NCBI GenBank assembly: GCA_937864265.1
Contig: CALMIR010000163.1
Coordinates: forward strand, 1 to 62,590
Length of the DNA stretch: 62,590 bases
Reading direction: 5' to 3'
DNA from: an uncultured Saprospirales bacterium
GTDB lineage: Bacteria; Bacteroidota; Bacteroidia; Chitinophagales; Saprospiraceae
Shown here: positions 46,679 to 55,042 of the stretch, one piece after another
How positions within the stretch are numbered: the first letter of the stretch is position 1
Layout: each line of letters begins with the position of its first letter
Notes under the pieces: model-generated
The model's database searches: none
What the model was told of the DNA's origin: nothing
Seen by the model: only the letters and a program-made list of their open reading frames with translations
Translations under genes and position numbers: made by a program

Positions 46679-47050
46679 AGGGCGAATATAGGTTTTTTAT
46701 CCAAACCTGAAGACTCTGCGTTCCTATACCGCACGTGATGGTACACGGATGACACGGATATAGCGGATGTACACGGAAGGTTCTTTCCACGCTGATCCGT
46801 TCTACCCGCTCAATTCGCGTTCCTATACCGCACGTGAAGGGGCACAGAGCGTGAAGGTAGGAATGTGTGTTTTTCAGACATGATTAACAGGGTTGACAGG
46901 ATGTGGGTGCGGGTGAGGCCGCGAAAATCCGTCCACTCCGCTCCATCCGCGTTCCCTTCCCTTACCTCATCAAAAAAAAACAGGGCTTCCCCAATTACGA
47001 GGAAACCCCACAGTCAACTTGTTATTAGCGAGTTATGCCCTAAACGAGGG
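46679..47050. repeat. Interspersed repeat region upstream of the CPBP gene
   Basis: No gene is seen. TTCCTATACCGCACGTGA occurs twice, from 46721 and 46820, and an ACGGAT-rich stretch lies between (46750-46785). The part at about 46817-46931 matches, in inverted orientation, the sequence at 62402-62517 with about two mismatches over 115 bp by eye. It includes TGATTAACAGGGTTGACAGG. The pruA terminator lies at the right end. Confidence 0.8.
46972..47008 (-). terminator. Rho-independent terminator of pruA
   Basis: On the minus strand GGGTTTCC pairs with GGAAGCCC (8 bp with one G-T wobble, 10-base loop), followed by TG and nine T. Confidence 0.78.
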
Positions 47051-48682
47051 CTATTCTTCAGCCATAAACGGATAGCGATAATCCGTTGGAGGCAAAAAGT
47101 TTTCTTTAATAGACCGCAGCGAAACCCAGCGGTATAAATTCAAAATAGAGCCCGCCTTGTCATTCGTACCAGAGGCTCGTGCGCCCCCAAAAGGTTGTTG
47201 CCCCACGACAGCACCGGTTGGCTTATCGTTGATATAAAAATTGCCCGCTGCGTGCCGAAGCCGCTCACTTACATGAGCAATCACTTGCCGGTCTTTTGCA
47301 AAAATAGCACCTGTCAAAGCATAAGGCGAAGTTTGATCCACTATATCCAGCGTTTTCTCAAAATCCTTATCCGAATAGACATAAACCGTTAGCACAGGGC
47401 CAAAAATTTCTTCCTGCATGGTTACGTACATCGGATCTTTCACTTCTATAATAGTAGGCGCTATAAAATACCCTTTGGTATTGTCACATGTACCACCGGC
47501 TATGACCTCCGCATCGTCTGACTTCTTAGCATTCGTGATATAATTGCTAATTTTGTCAAAGGCACGAGCATCGATCACAGCGCCCATAAAATTAGTAAAA
47601 TCTTCTGGTGAACCAACTTTTATGCTTGCAATATCGTCCAAAAGTTGGCTTTTCACCATTTTCCACAAGCTTTTCGGGATATACGCCCGCGATGCAGCGG
47701 AACATTTCTGGCCTTGAAACTCAAAAGCACCCCGAATTAAAGCCGTTGCTACAGCCGCCGGATCGGCCGATGGGTGAGCAATCACAAAGTCCTTGCCCCC
47801 TGTTTCCCCCACAATGCGCGGATAGGTTTTGTACTTGCCGATGTTTTTGCCAATGATCTGCCACATAGATTGAAACACCTTGGTACTGCCTGTGAAATGC
47901 AAGCCCGCAAAATCAGGATGCGCAAAGATAATATCGCCCGCCATCGGGCCATCTACAAAAATCAGGTTGATGACTCCGGCAGGCAATCCCGCCTCCTCCA
48001 ATATTTCCATCAACAAGGCCGCCGAATAAATCTGCGTCTCGGCGGGCTTCCAAATCACTACGTTGCCCAACATGGCTGGCGTAGTGGGCAAATTGCCTGC
48101 GATAGAGGTAAAATTAAAGGGGGTAATCGCAAAAACGAAGCCTTCCAAAGGCCGGTATTCTGTACGATTCCATATTCCGTTGTCAGAAATGGGCTGGTCT
48201 TCGTACATCTCGGTCATAAACTGCGCATTAAAGCGCCAAAAATCGGCCAATTCGGCTACTGCATCTATTTCCGATTGGTGGATGGTTTTGGATTGCCCCA
48301 ACATCGTAGCGGCATTGACCTTGGCTCGGTAAGGCCCCGAAAGCAAGTCGGCTGCTTTCAAAAAGATGGCCGCCCGATCCTGCCAAGCCATTTTTTCCCA
48401 GGCTGGCTTTGCCTTAGCAGCGGCTTCAATGGCTTGATGGACATGGCTCGAATCGCCTTTGTGAAAATAACCCAAAATATGATTGAAATCGTGTGGACAA
48501 CTAAGGGATACCTTGCGATCGGTGCTTACTTTTTGACCACCAATGGTCATAGGCACATCCAATTGACTGGACTTAGCTGCTGCCAGTGCTGCCAACAACT
48601 CCTGCCGCTCGGGGCTACCCGGTTCATAATTCAATACCGGTTCGTTGACAGCTAACGGTACTTGAAAATATGCATCAGCCAT
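47051..48682 (-). CDS. pruA: L-glutamate gamma-semialdehyde dehydrogenase (1-pyrroline-5-carboxylate dehydrogenase)
   Basis: The enzyme oxidises glutamate semialdehyde to glutamate with NAD, the second step of proline breakdown. It is a 543-residue aldehyde-dehydrogenase-fold protein with the catalytic Glu in GETGGKDF, the catalytic Cys in FQGQKCSAASRAY, and family sequences such as EYRPLEGFVFAITPFNFT. No proline dehydrogenase domain is fused. It lies 88 bp downstream of pxpC on the same strand and ends at a terminator. Confidence 0.95.
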   Translation of the reverse strand: MADAYFQVPLAVNEPVLNYEPGSPERQELLAALAAAKSSQLDVPMTIGGQKVSTDRKVSLSCPHDFNHILGYFHKGDSSHVHQAIEAAAKAKPAWEKMAWQDRAAIFLKAADLLSGPYRAKVNAATMLGQSKTIHQSEIDAVAELADFWRFNAQFMTEMYEDQPISDNGIWNRTEYRPLEGFVFAITPFNFTSIAGNLPTTPAMLGNVVIWKPAETQIYSAALLMEILEEAGLPAGVINLIFVDGPMAGDIIFAHPDFAGLHFTGSTKVFQSMWQIIGKNIGKYKTYPRIVGETGGKDFVIAHPSADPAAVATALIRGAFEFQGQKCSAASRAYIPKSLWKMVKSQLLDDIASIKVGSPEDFTNFMGAVIDARAFDKISNYITNAKKSDDAEVIAGGTCDNTKGYFIAPTIIEVKDPMYVTMQEEIFGPVLTVYVYSDKDFEKTLDIVDQTSPYALTGAIFAKDRQVIAHVSERLRHAAGNFYINDKPTGAVVGQQPFGGARASGTNDKAGSILNLYRWVSLRSIKENFLPPTDYRYPFMAEE

Positions 48683-48770
48683 GATATTCTGTTATGGTTT
48701 TACGGTTAGTGAAAATCTGACGCAGCAAAGCTAAGGAAAATTCGTCAAACAACTTTTCAAATGCAGCGCT

Positions 48771-49715
48771 TCATTTCATTGAATGCTCTTGCAAAAAGCG
48801 TTGCCATAAACTAGCAGACAGCGCTTCAAGCGCCATTTGCGAATCCACTACCTCAAACTGAATCGTATCGCCAGGTCGCAATTGAGCCAGAGGATCCATA
48901 TCGGCGGCAATCACCTGTGCTATGCGATGGTACCCGCCTACCGTTTGCGCATCGGCCAACAGGATCAAAGCTTCGCCGGATGGGGTCACTTGAATGGTGC
49001 CTGGAATGACACCAGCCGAGATCAAAGCTTTTTTAGCCTCCACCCAGCGCTCCCACCCCTTTAAGCGGCAGGCCATCCGGTTGGAATCGTTGGCAACTTT
49101 GAACCGGGTACTAAAAAAAGTCGCGATTTCCATACTTGAAAAATGCACCAGTTCTGGCCCTTGCAATACCCGAATCCGAACGTTGGACGACAAATCGGGC
49201 TGCCATTCCGGGGTGATCATGCGATGAGAAGCAGCAGGGCGCACTTGAATTGAAATTTGATCCCCTTTTTTAAATAAACTTGCTGTGCATATCGCTTCCA
49301 ACATGGGCAAATAGCTAACGCTCGACAACCAGGAATCTACCTGCCAGTCGCCACCCACGGCCAAATAGCTGCGGCAGCCCGTTATTGGTTTCCCAAATTG
49401 CAGCCTATTTTCGCCCTCCAATAAAATAGACTGGTACATCGGCGCAGCTACACCATTTAATACAGGCGACAGATTGGCGCCCGTCAGGGCTATCTGGCAG
49501 TTTCCTGAAATATCAATGTCCGGCCCCATTAGGGTGATCTCCATAACCGGGTGATCCGGTGGATTGCCTAGTAGCCAATTGGCCATACGGGCCGCCGTTT
49601 TATCCAATACGCCGCCCAGAGGAATACCATTTTGCTGGTGCCCCATTCGCCCCTCGTCTTGCAAACTTGTAAGCAAGCCCGGTTTTAAGCAGCGGAAAAA
49701 GGCGGTGTCACTCAT
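48771..49715 (-). CDS. pxpC: 5-oxoprolinase subunit C
   Basis: The 314-residue subunit belongs to the biotin-dependent-carboxyltransferase-like family and forms the ATP-dependent 5-oxoprolinase with PxpA and PxpB, opening 5-oxoproline to glutamate. Family sequences include GLLTSLQDEGRMGHQ, GIPLGGVLDKTAARMAN and ALTGANLSP. ATG 49715 is preferred to a TTG at 49724 and overlaps the pxpB end by 8 bp. It is the last gene of pxpABC. Confidence 0.92.
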   Translation of the reverse strand: MSDTAFFRCLKPGLLTSLQDEGRMGHQQNGIPLGGVLDKTAARMANWLLGNPPDHPVMEITLMGPDIDISGNCQIALTGANLSPVLNGVAAPMYQSILLEGENRLQFGKPITGCRSYLAVGGDWQVDSWLSSVSYLPMLEAICTASLFKKGDQISIQVRPAASHRMITPEWQPDLSSNVRIRVLQGPELVHFSSMEIATFFSTRFKVANDSNRMACRLKGWERWVEAKKALISAGVIPGTIQVTPSGEALILLADAQTVGGYHRIAQVIAADMDPLAQLRPGDTIQFEVVDSQMALEALSASLWQRFLQEHSMK

Positions 49716-50427
49716 AGCGCTCAAAAGGATTAAAGTGGTTGTTTTGAAAATGGGTTTCCAAATGGCGGAATAAAGCTTCCCCTATGGTGTAAAACTGAAC
49801 TTGATCGCCCGGACTAAACAGGAAAGGCCGCTCCTTTTTGGGATCAAAAAGGGGTACAGGTGTTTGGCCAATCAACTGCCAGCCGCCTGGCGAAGCGAAG
49901 GGATAAATGCCTGTTTGTTCTCCGGCAATACCTACCGATCGGGCAGGAATACGCCCCCGTGGCGTTGCTTTTCGCTGGCAGTGCAAAGCAGCCGGCAGCT
50001 TTCCCAAATAAGGGAAGCCCGGCAAAAAACCTAGCATAAAGACCTGAAAAACCGTTTGGCTGTGCCAGTGAATGGCTGCTTCTTTCGATAAGCTGGTTTG
50101 TCGCTCGACCACTTCCCAATCGGGACCATGATACCAAACCGGGATGTATAAGCAGCGGCTTTCCGTTAAGGATAACCTTGAGGTATTCGCTTGCCAAATG
50201 GTCTGAATACGCCGTTCCAAGTCTTCAAAACCTACCTGCAAAGGATCGAACAGCAGCGTCAGGGTATCATAGGCCGGAATCAGGCATTTTACGCCTGGTA
50301 ATGCCTTTTGCAAAATGGCAGTCCGCAACTGATGGACTTTTTGGTTGGTTTCCATAGCAATACCCGTTCCAAATCGGATAATCAAGGCACTGTCGCCGTA
50401 TGGCAAAATGGGCAATTGAGCGTCCAT
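49708..50427 (-). CDS. pxpB: 5-oxoprolinase subunit B
   Basis: The 239-residue KipI/AHS1-like subunit of 5-oxoprolinase shows YGDSALIIRFG at the N-terminus and the family motif FMLGFLPGFPYLG, then IPARSVGIAGEQTGIYPF. It starts immediately after the pxpA stop and overlaps pxpC, so the three subunits are translated together. Confidence 0.93.
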   Translation of the reverse strand: MDAQLPILPYGDSALIIRFGTGIAMETNQKVHQLRTAILQKALPGVKCLIPAYDTLTLLFDPLQVGFEDLERRIQTIWQANTSRLSLTESRCLYIPVWYHGPDWEVVERQTSLSKEAAIHWHSQTVFQVFMLGFLPGFPYLGKLPAALHCQRKATPRGRIPARSVGIAGEQTGIYPFASPGGWQLIGQTPVPLFDPKKERPFLFSPGDQVQFYTIGEALFRHLETHFQNNHFNPFERYE

Positions 50428-51183
50428 TCAGAATGGGCTTATGGAAATACTGTTTTGGGATAAGATAAGGTGTATCGTTTGCACAATGGCCACCACATTG
50501 GGGTTATCGCCGTGTAGGCAGATGCTCTGCGCCTTTACGGTCACCCATGCGCCCGTATCGCTGCGCACTTCCTGGCGTTCCACCAAATTCAAGACCTGAT
50601 GGGCAGCCTGATGGGGATCAAAAATGACCGAATCGGGTTCCTTCCGGCTTTTCAGCAAACCAGCCGCTGTATAGGCTCGATCGGCAAATGCCTCCGCGAT
50701 AAAGGGCATTCCTCGTTTGTGAGCCATTTCTTCCATCACACTACCTGCCATCCCGAGCAGGATCAATTGCCCGTCCATTTCAGCGACGGCCTCCAATACG
50801 CATTCGGCCTCCCATTCATCCACAGCCGCTGCGTTATACAAAGCACCGTGTGGCTTGACATGTTTCAGCCGCCCGCCCAAACTCTCGGTCAACCCTTTTA
50901 CTGCCGCTATCTGGTATTTTAGGAGGGCTTTTAATTCCTCAGGCGCTATTTTCATCGGGCGTCGGCCAAAGCCTTGCAAGTCGGGATAAGAAGGATGAGC
51001 ACCGATGTTGATGCCATAAGTCAGAGCCTTGCGAATGGTGTTTTCAATATGCAATGGATCGCCCCCATGAAAGCCGCAGGCGACATTACAGGAAGTAATA
51101 AAGGGAAAGACTGCCTCGTCGTTGCCCATCGCATAGTGGACAAAACTCTCCCCCAAATCACAGTTGATGTCTATGGTTGGCAT
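50428..51183 (-). CDS. pxpA: 5-oxoprolinase subunit A (LamB/YcsF family)
   Basis: The 251-residue subunit shows the family start DINCDLGES, the substrate-region sequences SCNVACGFHGGDP and GAHPSYPDLQGFGRR, VKPHGALYN, and the C-terminal CLHGDNPN. It opens the pxpABC operon. A minus-strand TATCTTTG (-7 type) at 51207-51214 lies 24 bp upstream. The adjacent pruA also yields glutamate. Confidence 0.95.
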   Translation of the reverse strand: MPTIDINCDLGESFVHYAMGNDEAVFPFITSCNVACGFHGGDPLHIENTIRKALTYGINIGAHPSYPDLQGFGRRPMKIAPEELKALLKYQIAAVKGLTESLGGRLKHVKPHGALYNAAAVDEWEAECVLEAVAEMDGQLILLGMAGSVMEEMAHKRGMPFIAEAFADRAYTAAGLLKSRKEPDSVIFDPHQAAHQVLNLVERQEVRSDTGAWVTVKAQSICLHGDNPNVVAIVQTIHLILSQNSISISPF

Positions 51184-51269
51184 AGCGAAAACCGATTTAT
51201 TTTATTCAAAGATAGTGTATTCCAAGACTTGAAAAGCAGGAGTTTATTCAGCCAAAAATCAAAAATTTA

Positions 51270-51277
51270 TACATTTG
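51270..51277 (+). promoter_or_regulatory. -7 promoter element of topA
   Basis: TACATTTG matches TAnnTTTG and lies 106 bp before the topA ATG. No clear -33 TTG at standard spacing was found. An AAAAGGG ribosome binding site precedes the ATG. Confidence 0.5.
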
Positions 51278-51382
51278 CACTTTGAAATGAAACAACTTAC
51301 AGGGTTTATTTGTAGAAAAAGCAACTATTTTTTTATATAAACTACTGTTGAGCTATTCATTAACTGCTCCTAAAAGGGAAAT

Positions 51383-53971
51383 ATGCCAAAGAGCCTTTTA
51401 ATTGTTGAGTCGCCCGCGAAGGCGAAAACCATAGAGAAATATTTAGGAAAGGATTTTACCGTGAAATCCAGCTTCGGACACATCCGCGACCTTGAGAAAG
51501 GCGAAACTGCGGTAGATATTGCCAATCGTTTCAAGCCCCACTATGTGGTACCGGCTGACAAGAAGCGCGTAGTCAAAGACCTGAAGGAATGGGTGAAAAA
51601 AGTGGATGAAGTGTGGCTGGCTACGGATGAAGACCGCGAAGGGGAAGCCATCTCTTGGCACCTGTGTCAGGTTTTAGGCTTAAACGAAAGAACGACCAAA
51701 CGCATCGTTTTTCGCGAGATCACCAAGCCCGCCATCCAGAATGCCATCCAAAATCCCCGCAATCTGGATCTCAACCTGGTCAACGCACAGCAGGCCCGGA
51801 GGATATTGGATCGACTGGTCGGATACGAGTTATCTGGCATTTTGTGGCGCAAGATCAAAGGCAAACTATCTGCTGGCCGGGTACAATCGGTAGCCGTCAA
51901 GCTATTGGTAGAACGCGAAAGAGAAATCAATCAATTCAATAGCACCCCTTTCTTTCGGGTATCCGCCATTTTTAATGTCAAAAACGAGCAAGGTAAATGG
52001 GTGCAGCTCAAAGCCGAGCTTCCGCAGCGATTTGACACAGTAGGCGATGCCAAAAACTTTTTGGAGCGATGCCGTTCGGCCATTTATTCCATCAAAGATA
52101 TTGAAGTCAAACCCCTCAAGCGCAAGCCTGCTCCCCCATTTACGACCTCTACCTTACAACAGGAAGCCAGCCGCAAGCTGGGCTTCTCAGTCAACAGAAC
52201 GATGGTCGTTGCCCAACGCTTGTACGAAGCCGGGCACATTACCTATATGCGTACGGATTCGACAAATTTGAGCGAGTTGGCACTGCAAAGCATTGCCCAT
52301 GAAGTAGAAAAGCAATACGGCAAGCAATTTGTGCAAACCAGAAGGTATAAAAGCAAATCGGCCAACGCGCAAGAGGCCCACGAAGCCATACGCCCTACCT
52401 ACATCGAAAAGCAAAATGTATCGGGCGACCGCGATGAACAACGCCTGTACGAATTGATCTGGAAACGGACGGCTGCCTCTCAGATGGCCGATGCAGAATT
52501 GGAAAAAACCATCGTCAGCATAGGTATCTCTACCATAGCAGATGCGCAATTGAAAGCGGAAGGCGAAGTATTGAAGTTTGAAGGCTTCCTAAAAGTTTAC
52601 CTCGAGTCGAACGACGATGAGGAGGAGGAAGAAACCAAAGGCATACTCCCCCCACTAAAAATTGGCCAGCAACTCGACTTAAACGAAATGACGGCCATTG
52701 AAAGCTTTACCCGCCCGCCTGCCCGATATACGGAAGCCGGATTGGTCAAAAAGTTGGAAGAACTGGGCATTGGCCGACCTTCCACTTATGCGCCCATCAT
52801 CAGCAAAATCATGGAAGAAGACCGAGGCTATGTCGTGAAAGAAAACCGCGATGGCGAGCCTCGTGACTATCGCTTGCTTACTTTAGATAATAAAGGAAAT
52901 ATCGGCCAGCAAACCAAGACGGAAATGGCGGGTGCCATCAAAAACCGCCTGGTGCCAACCGATATGGGCATGACGGTCAGCGATTTTCTGGATGAGCACT
53001 TTCAGGGCGTGATGGACTACGGCTTCACAGCGGACATCGAAAAACAATTCGATACCATCGCCAGTGGTGGAAAAGACTGGGTGAATATTTTGCAAAATTT
53101 TTACCACCCTTTTCACGAAACCGTGGAAGAAACTATGGCTTCCGCCGAACGGCCTACCCGCGAGCGCGAGTTGGGTGTTGATCCGGAAACCGGACGTACG
53201 GTCATCACTCGTATGAGCCGCCTGGGGCCAGTCATCCAAATTGGCAAACCAGAAGAGCTAGAAGAAGGGGAAAAGCCTAGGTATGCCAACCTGCAACCTG
53301 GCCAGTCTATGGAAACCATTTCCTTCGACGAAGCCATCAAGCTTTTTCAGTTGCCAAAAGAGATTGGCACTTACAAAGGGCAAGATTTGGTGATCGGCGT
53401 GGGGCGTTTTGGCCCTTATGTGCGCTTTGGCGAGAAATTTGTGTCCATACCAAAAGGTGAAGACCCGCTTTCTTTGAGCTATGAGCGCGCCGTAGAACTG
53501 GTTAAAGCGAAGGAAGAGGAAGATGCGCCTAGTGGCACTTATAAAGGCTTGCCCATTACGAAAGGCAAAGGCCGATTTGGCCCCTTTATCAAATGGAACG
53601 ACATGTTTATCAACGTGCCTAGCCGTTTTAAGCTCGATGAACTCACGCTGGAACAAATGCACGAATTGATTGAGAAAAAGATGGAAAAAGAAGCGACCCG
53701 CTATATCCACAATTGGGAAGCTGAGAAAATCAGCGTAGAAAACGGACGATGGGGGCCTTATATCAAATTCAAGAAGAAACTGATCAATTTCCCACGAGTA
53801 GATGGGCAAAAAGTTACTTCTGAAAGCGCTGCTGAAATGAGCCTGGAGCAAATCAAGACCATCATTGAGGCTGAAATACCGGATGCGTTCGCGTCGAAAA
53901 AGAAAGCGGCCGCAGCTAAAACAAGCTCCAAAACAGCAAGCAAGACAACGACTAAAAAAGCAAAAAAATAA
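51383..53971 (+). CDS. topA: DNA topoisomerase I (type IA)
   Basis: The enzyme relaxes negative supercoils by single-strand passage. The 862-residue protein starts with the Toprim motif LLIVESPAKAKTIEKYLG and the acidic set WLATDEDREGEAISWHL. The active-site tyrosine lies in ITYMRTDSTNLS, and GRPSTYAPI is also present. The C-terminus carries glycine-rich repeats (GKGRFGPFIKWND, ENGRWGPYIKFKK) in place of Cys-type zinc fingers, and a Lys/Ala-rich tail, as common in Bacteroidota. The DUF3467 gene follows after 6 bp. Confidence 0.96.
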   Translation: MPKSLLIVESPAKAKTIEKYLGKDFTVKSSFGHIRDLEKGETAVDIANRFKPHYVVPADKKRVVKDLKEWVKKVDEVWLATDEDREGEAISWHLCQVLGLNERTTKRIVFREITKPAIQNAIQNPRNLDLNLVNAQQARRILDRLVGYELSGILWRKIKGKLSAGRVQSVAVKLLVEREREINQFNSTPFFRVSAIFNVKNEQGKWVQLKAELPQRFDTVGDAKNFLERCRSAIYSIKDIEVKPLKRKPAPPFTTSTLQQEASRKLGFSVNRTMVVAQRLYEAGHITYMRTDSTNLSELALQSIAHEVEKQYGKQFVQTRRYKSKSANAQEAHEAIRPTYIEKQNVSGDRDEQRLYELIWKRTAASQMADAELEKTIVSIGISTIADAQLKAEGEVLKFEGFLKVYLESNDDEEEEETKGILPPLKIGQQLDLNEMTAIESFTRPPARYTEAGLVKKLEELGIGRPSTYAPIISKIMEEDRGYVVKENRDGEPRDYRLLTLDNKGNIGQQTKTEMAGAIKNRLVPTDMGMTVSDFLDEHFQGVMDYGFTADIEKQFDTIASGGKDWVNILQNFYHPFHETVEETMASAERPTRERELGVDPETGRTVITRMSRLGPVIQIGKPEELEEGEKPRYANLQPGQSMETISFDEAIKLFQLPKEIGTYKGQDLVIGVGRFGPYVRFGEKFVSIPKGEDPLSLSYERAVELVKAKEEEDAPSGTYKGLPITKGKGRFGPFIKWNDMFINVPSRFKLDELTLEQMHELIEKKMEKEATRYIHNWEAEKISVENGRWGPYIKFKKKLINFPRVDGQKVTSESAAEMSLEQIKTIIEAEIPDAFASKKKAAAAKTSSKTASKTTTKKAKK

Positions 53972-53977
53972 TTTCCT

Positions 53978-54295
53978 ATGGCAGAAAAAAAGCAAGAACC
54001 GAACCAACTCAACATCGAGTTGTCGGAAGAAGTGGCAGAAGGCATTTATTCTAACCTGGCTATCATTTCACATTCTAACTCCGAATTTGTGGTCGATTTC
54101 ATCCGCATGGTGCCTAATGTACCCAAGGCGAAAGTAAAATCCCGCATCATACTGACGCCACAACACGCCAAGCGCCTGTTGGTGGCTTTAAACGACAACG
54201 TCAAGAAATTTGAAGCTCAATTTGGGGTCATTACAGGCAGCGAACAGCCGCCATTTCCTCCAATGAATTTCAACACGCCAAAAGCGCAGGCATAA
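53978..54295 (+). CDS. DUF3467 protein
   Basis: The 105-residue protein matches the DUF3467 family by eye (NQLNIELSEEVAEGIYSNLA, SNSEFVVDFIRMVPN). Its function is unknown. In many Bacteroidota I recall this gene downstream of rpoC, whereas here it follows topA by 6 bp and is likely co-transcribed with it. It ends at a strong terminator. Confidence 0.88.
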   Translation: MAEKKQEPNQLNIELSEEVAEGIYSNLAIISHSNSEFVVDFIRMVPNVPKAKVKSRIILTPQHAKRLLVALNDNVKKFEAQFGVITGSEQPPFPPMNFNTPKAQA

Positions 54296-54336
54296 GGGTA
54301 GTTACTTTTGATTATACCTGCTCGGCACAAATAACC

Positions 54337-54376
54337 AATCCGTTCAAATCGTATCCATTTGGACGGATTTTTTTTA
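54337..54376 (+). terminator. Rho-independent terminator of topA-DUF3467
   Basis: AATCCGTTCAAAT pairs with ATTTGGACGGATT (13 bp with one G-T wobble, 7-base loop), followed by a run of T. Confidence 0.88.
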
Positions 54377-54464
54377 TAAACATAGATTTATTTGAACAAA
54401 TATTAGCTTTACTTGTCTTTAAGTTAGTAATACTACTAAATAAAAAATCAAAACTATCAAACAG

Positions 54465-54920
54465 ATGAAATCACTATTGTTGAGTTTGCTGTTCAGTGTG
54501 TTAAGTTTATCTTCTATGTGGGCTAATAACCCCATTCCCGATGCTGTTCAAAAAGCTTTTCATCAACTATTTCCAGCAATAGAAAACCCTTTTTGGGAAA
54601 ACCGCCAGGAAGGTCTAGTTGCCACTTTTAGAGATGAAGAGGGCTTTAAAAAGGTATTTTTCACACCAGAAGGCCAATGGCAGGAGACTCGCCTTAGGGT
54701 TTATCCGGCGGAATTGCCCATAGGCATAAAAAATTTCATCCAAACCCACTACCAGGTAGCAGACATAACCTACCTCGGTCGGATAGAATCAGCGGAAAGC
54801 GTTTATTATCGAATTGAATCGGAGTTGCCAGACCGAATTGTGCTGAAAAAGTTGGATGAGCAAGGTGTGCTCTTGCAAGAAGAGGTCATTTGGCTAAGCC
54901 TCAATGCTGATCAACTGTAA
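54465..54920 (+). CDS. Secreted PepSY-like small protein
   Basis: The 151-residue protein has a signal peptide (MKSLLLSLLFSVLSLSSMWA) and a beta-rich mature part resembling PepSY-like/DUF2874 proteins of Bacteroidota (PDAVQKAFHQLFP, FWENRQEGLVATF, EGQWQETRLRV). These are envelope proteins of unknown function, sometimes beta-lactamase-inhibitor-like. It stands alone between two terminators. Confidence 0.75.
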   Translation: MKSLLLSLLFSVLSLSSMWANNPIPDAVQKAFHQLFPAIENPFWENRQEGLVATFRDEEGFKKVFFTPEGQWQETRLRVYPAELPIGIKNFIQTHYQVADITYLGRIESAESVYYRIESELPDRIVLKKLDEQGVLLQEEVIWLSLNADQL

Positions 54921-54945
54921 AACCTGTGTTTATATGCGCTTAAAC

Positions 54946-54987
54946 AAAAGGGCTGCCTGAAAATGATCAGACAGCCCTTTTTATTTT
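54946..54987. terminator. Terminator between convergent genes
   Basis: AAGGGCTGCCTGA pairs with TCAGACAGCCCTT (one mismatch, 6-base loop), followed by a T-rich run on the plus strand. The A-rich 5' side also gives a T-run on the minus strand, so it can serve both the PepSY-like gene and the Oar-like receptor. Confidence 0.85.
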
Positions 54988-55042
54988 TAACCTCGACGTT
55001 TTTACTAAACCTCAAAAGCTTAGTAAATGTGGATAGTCAATA

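Noticed and set aside
47774-48655. 293-codon plus-strand frame
   Set aside because: It is antisense to pruA, whose motifs are unambiguous.
53258-54007. 249-codon minus-strand frame
   Set aside because: It is antisense to the topA C-terminal part, rich in Phe and Cys as expected from reversed Lys/Glu codons.
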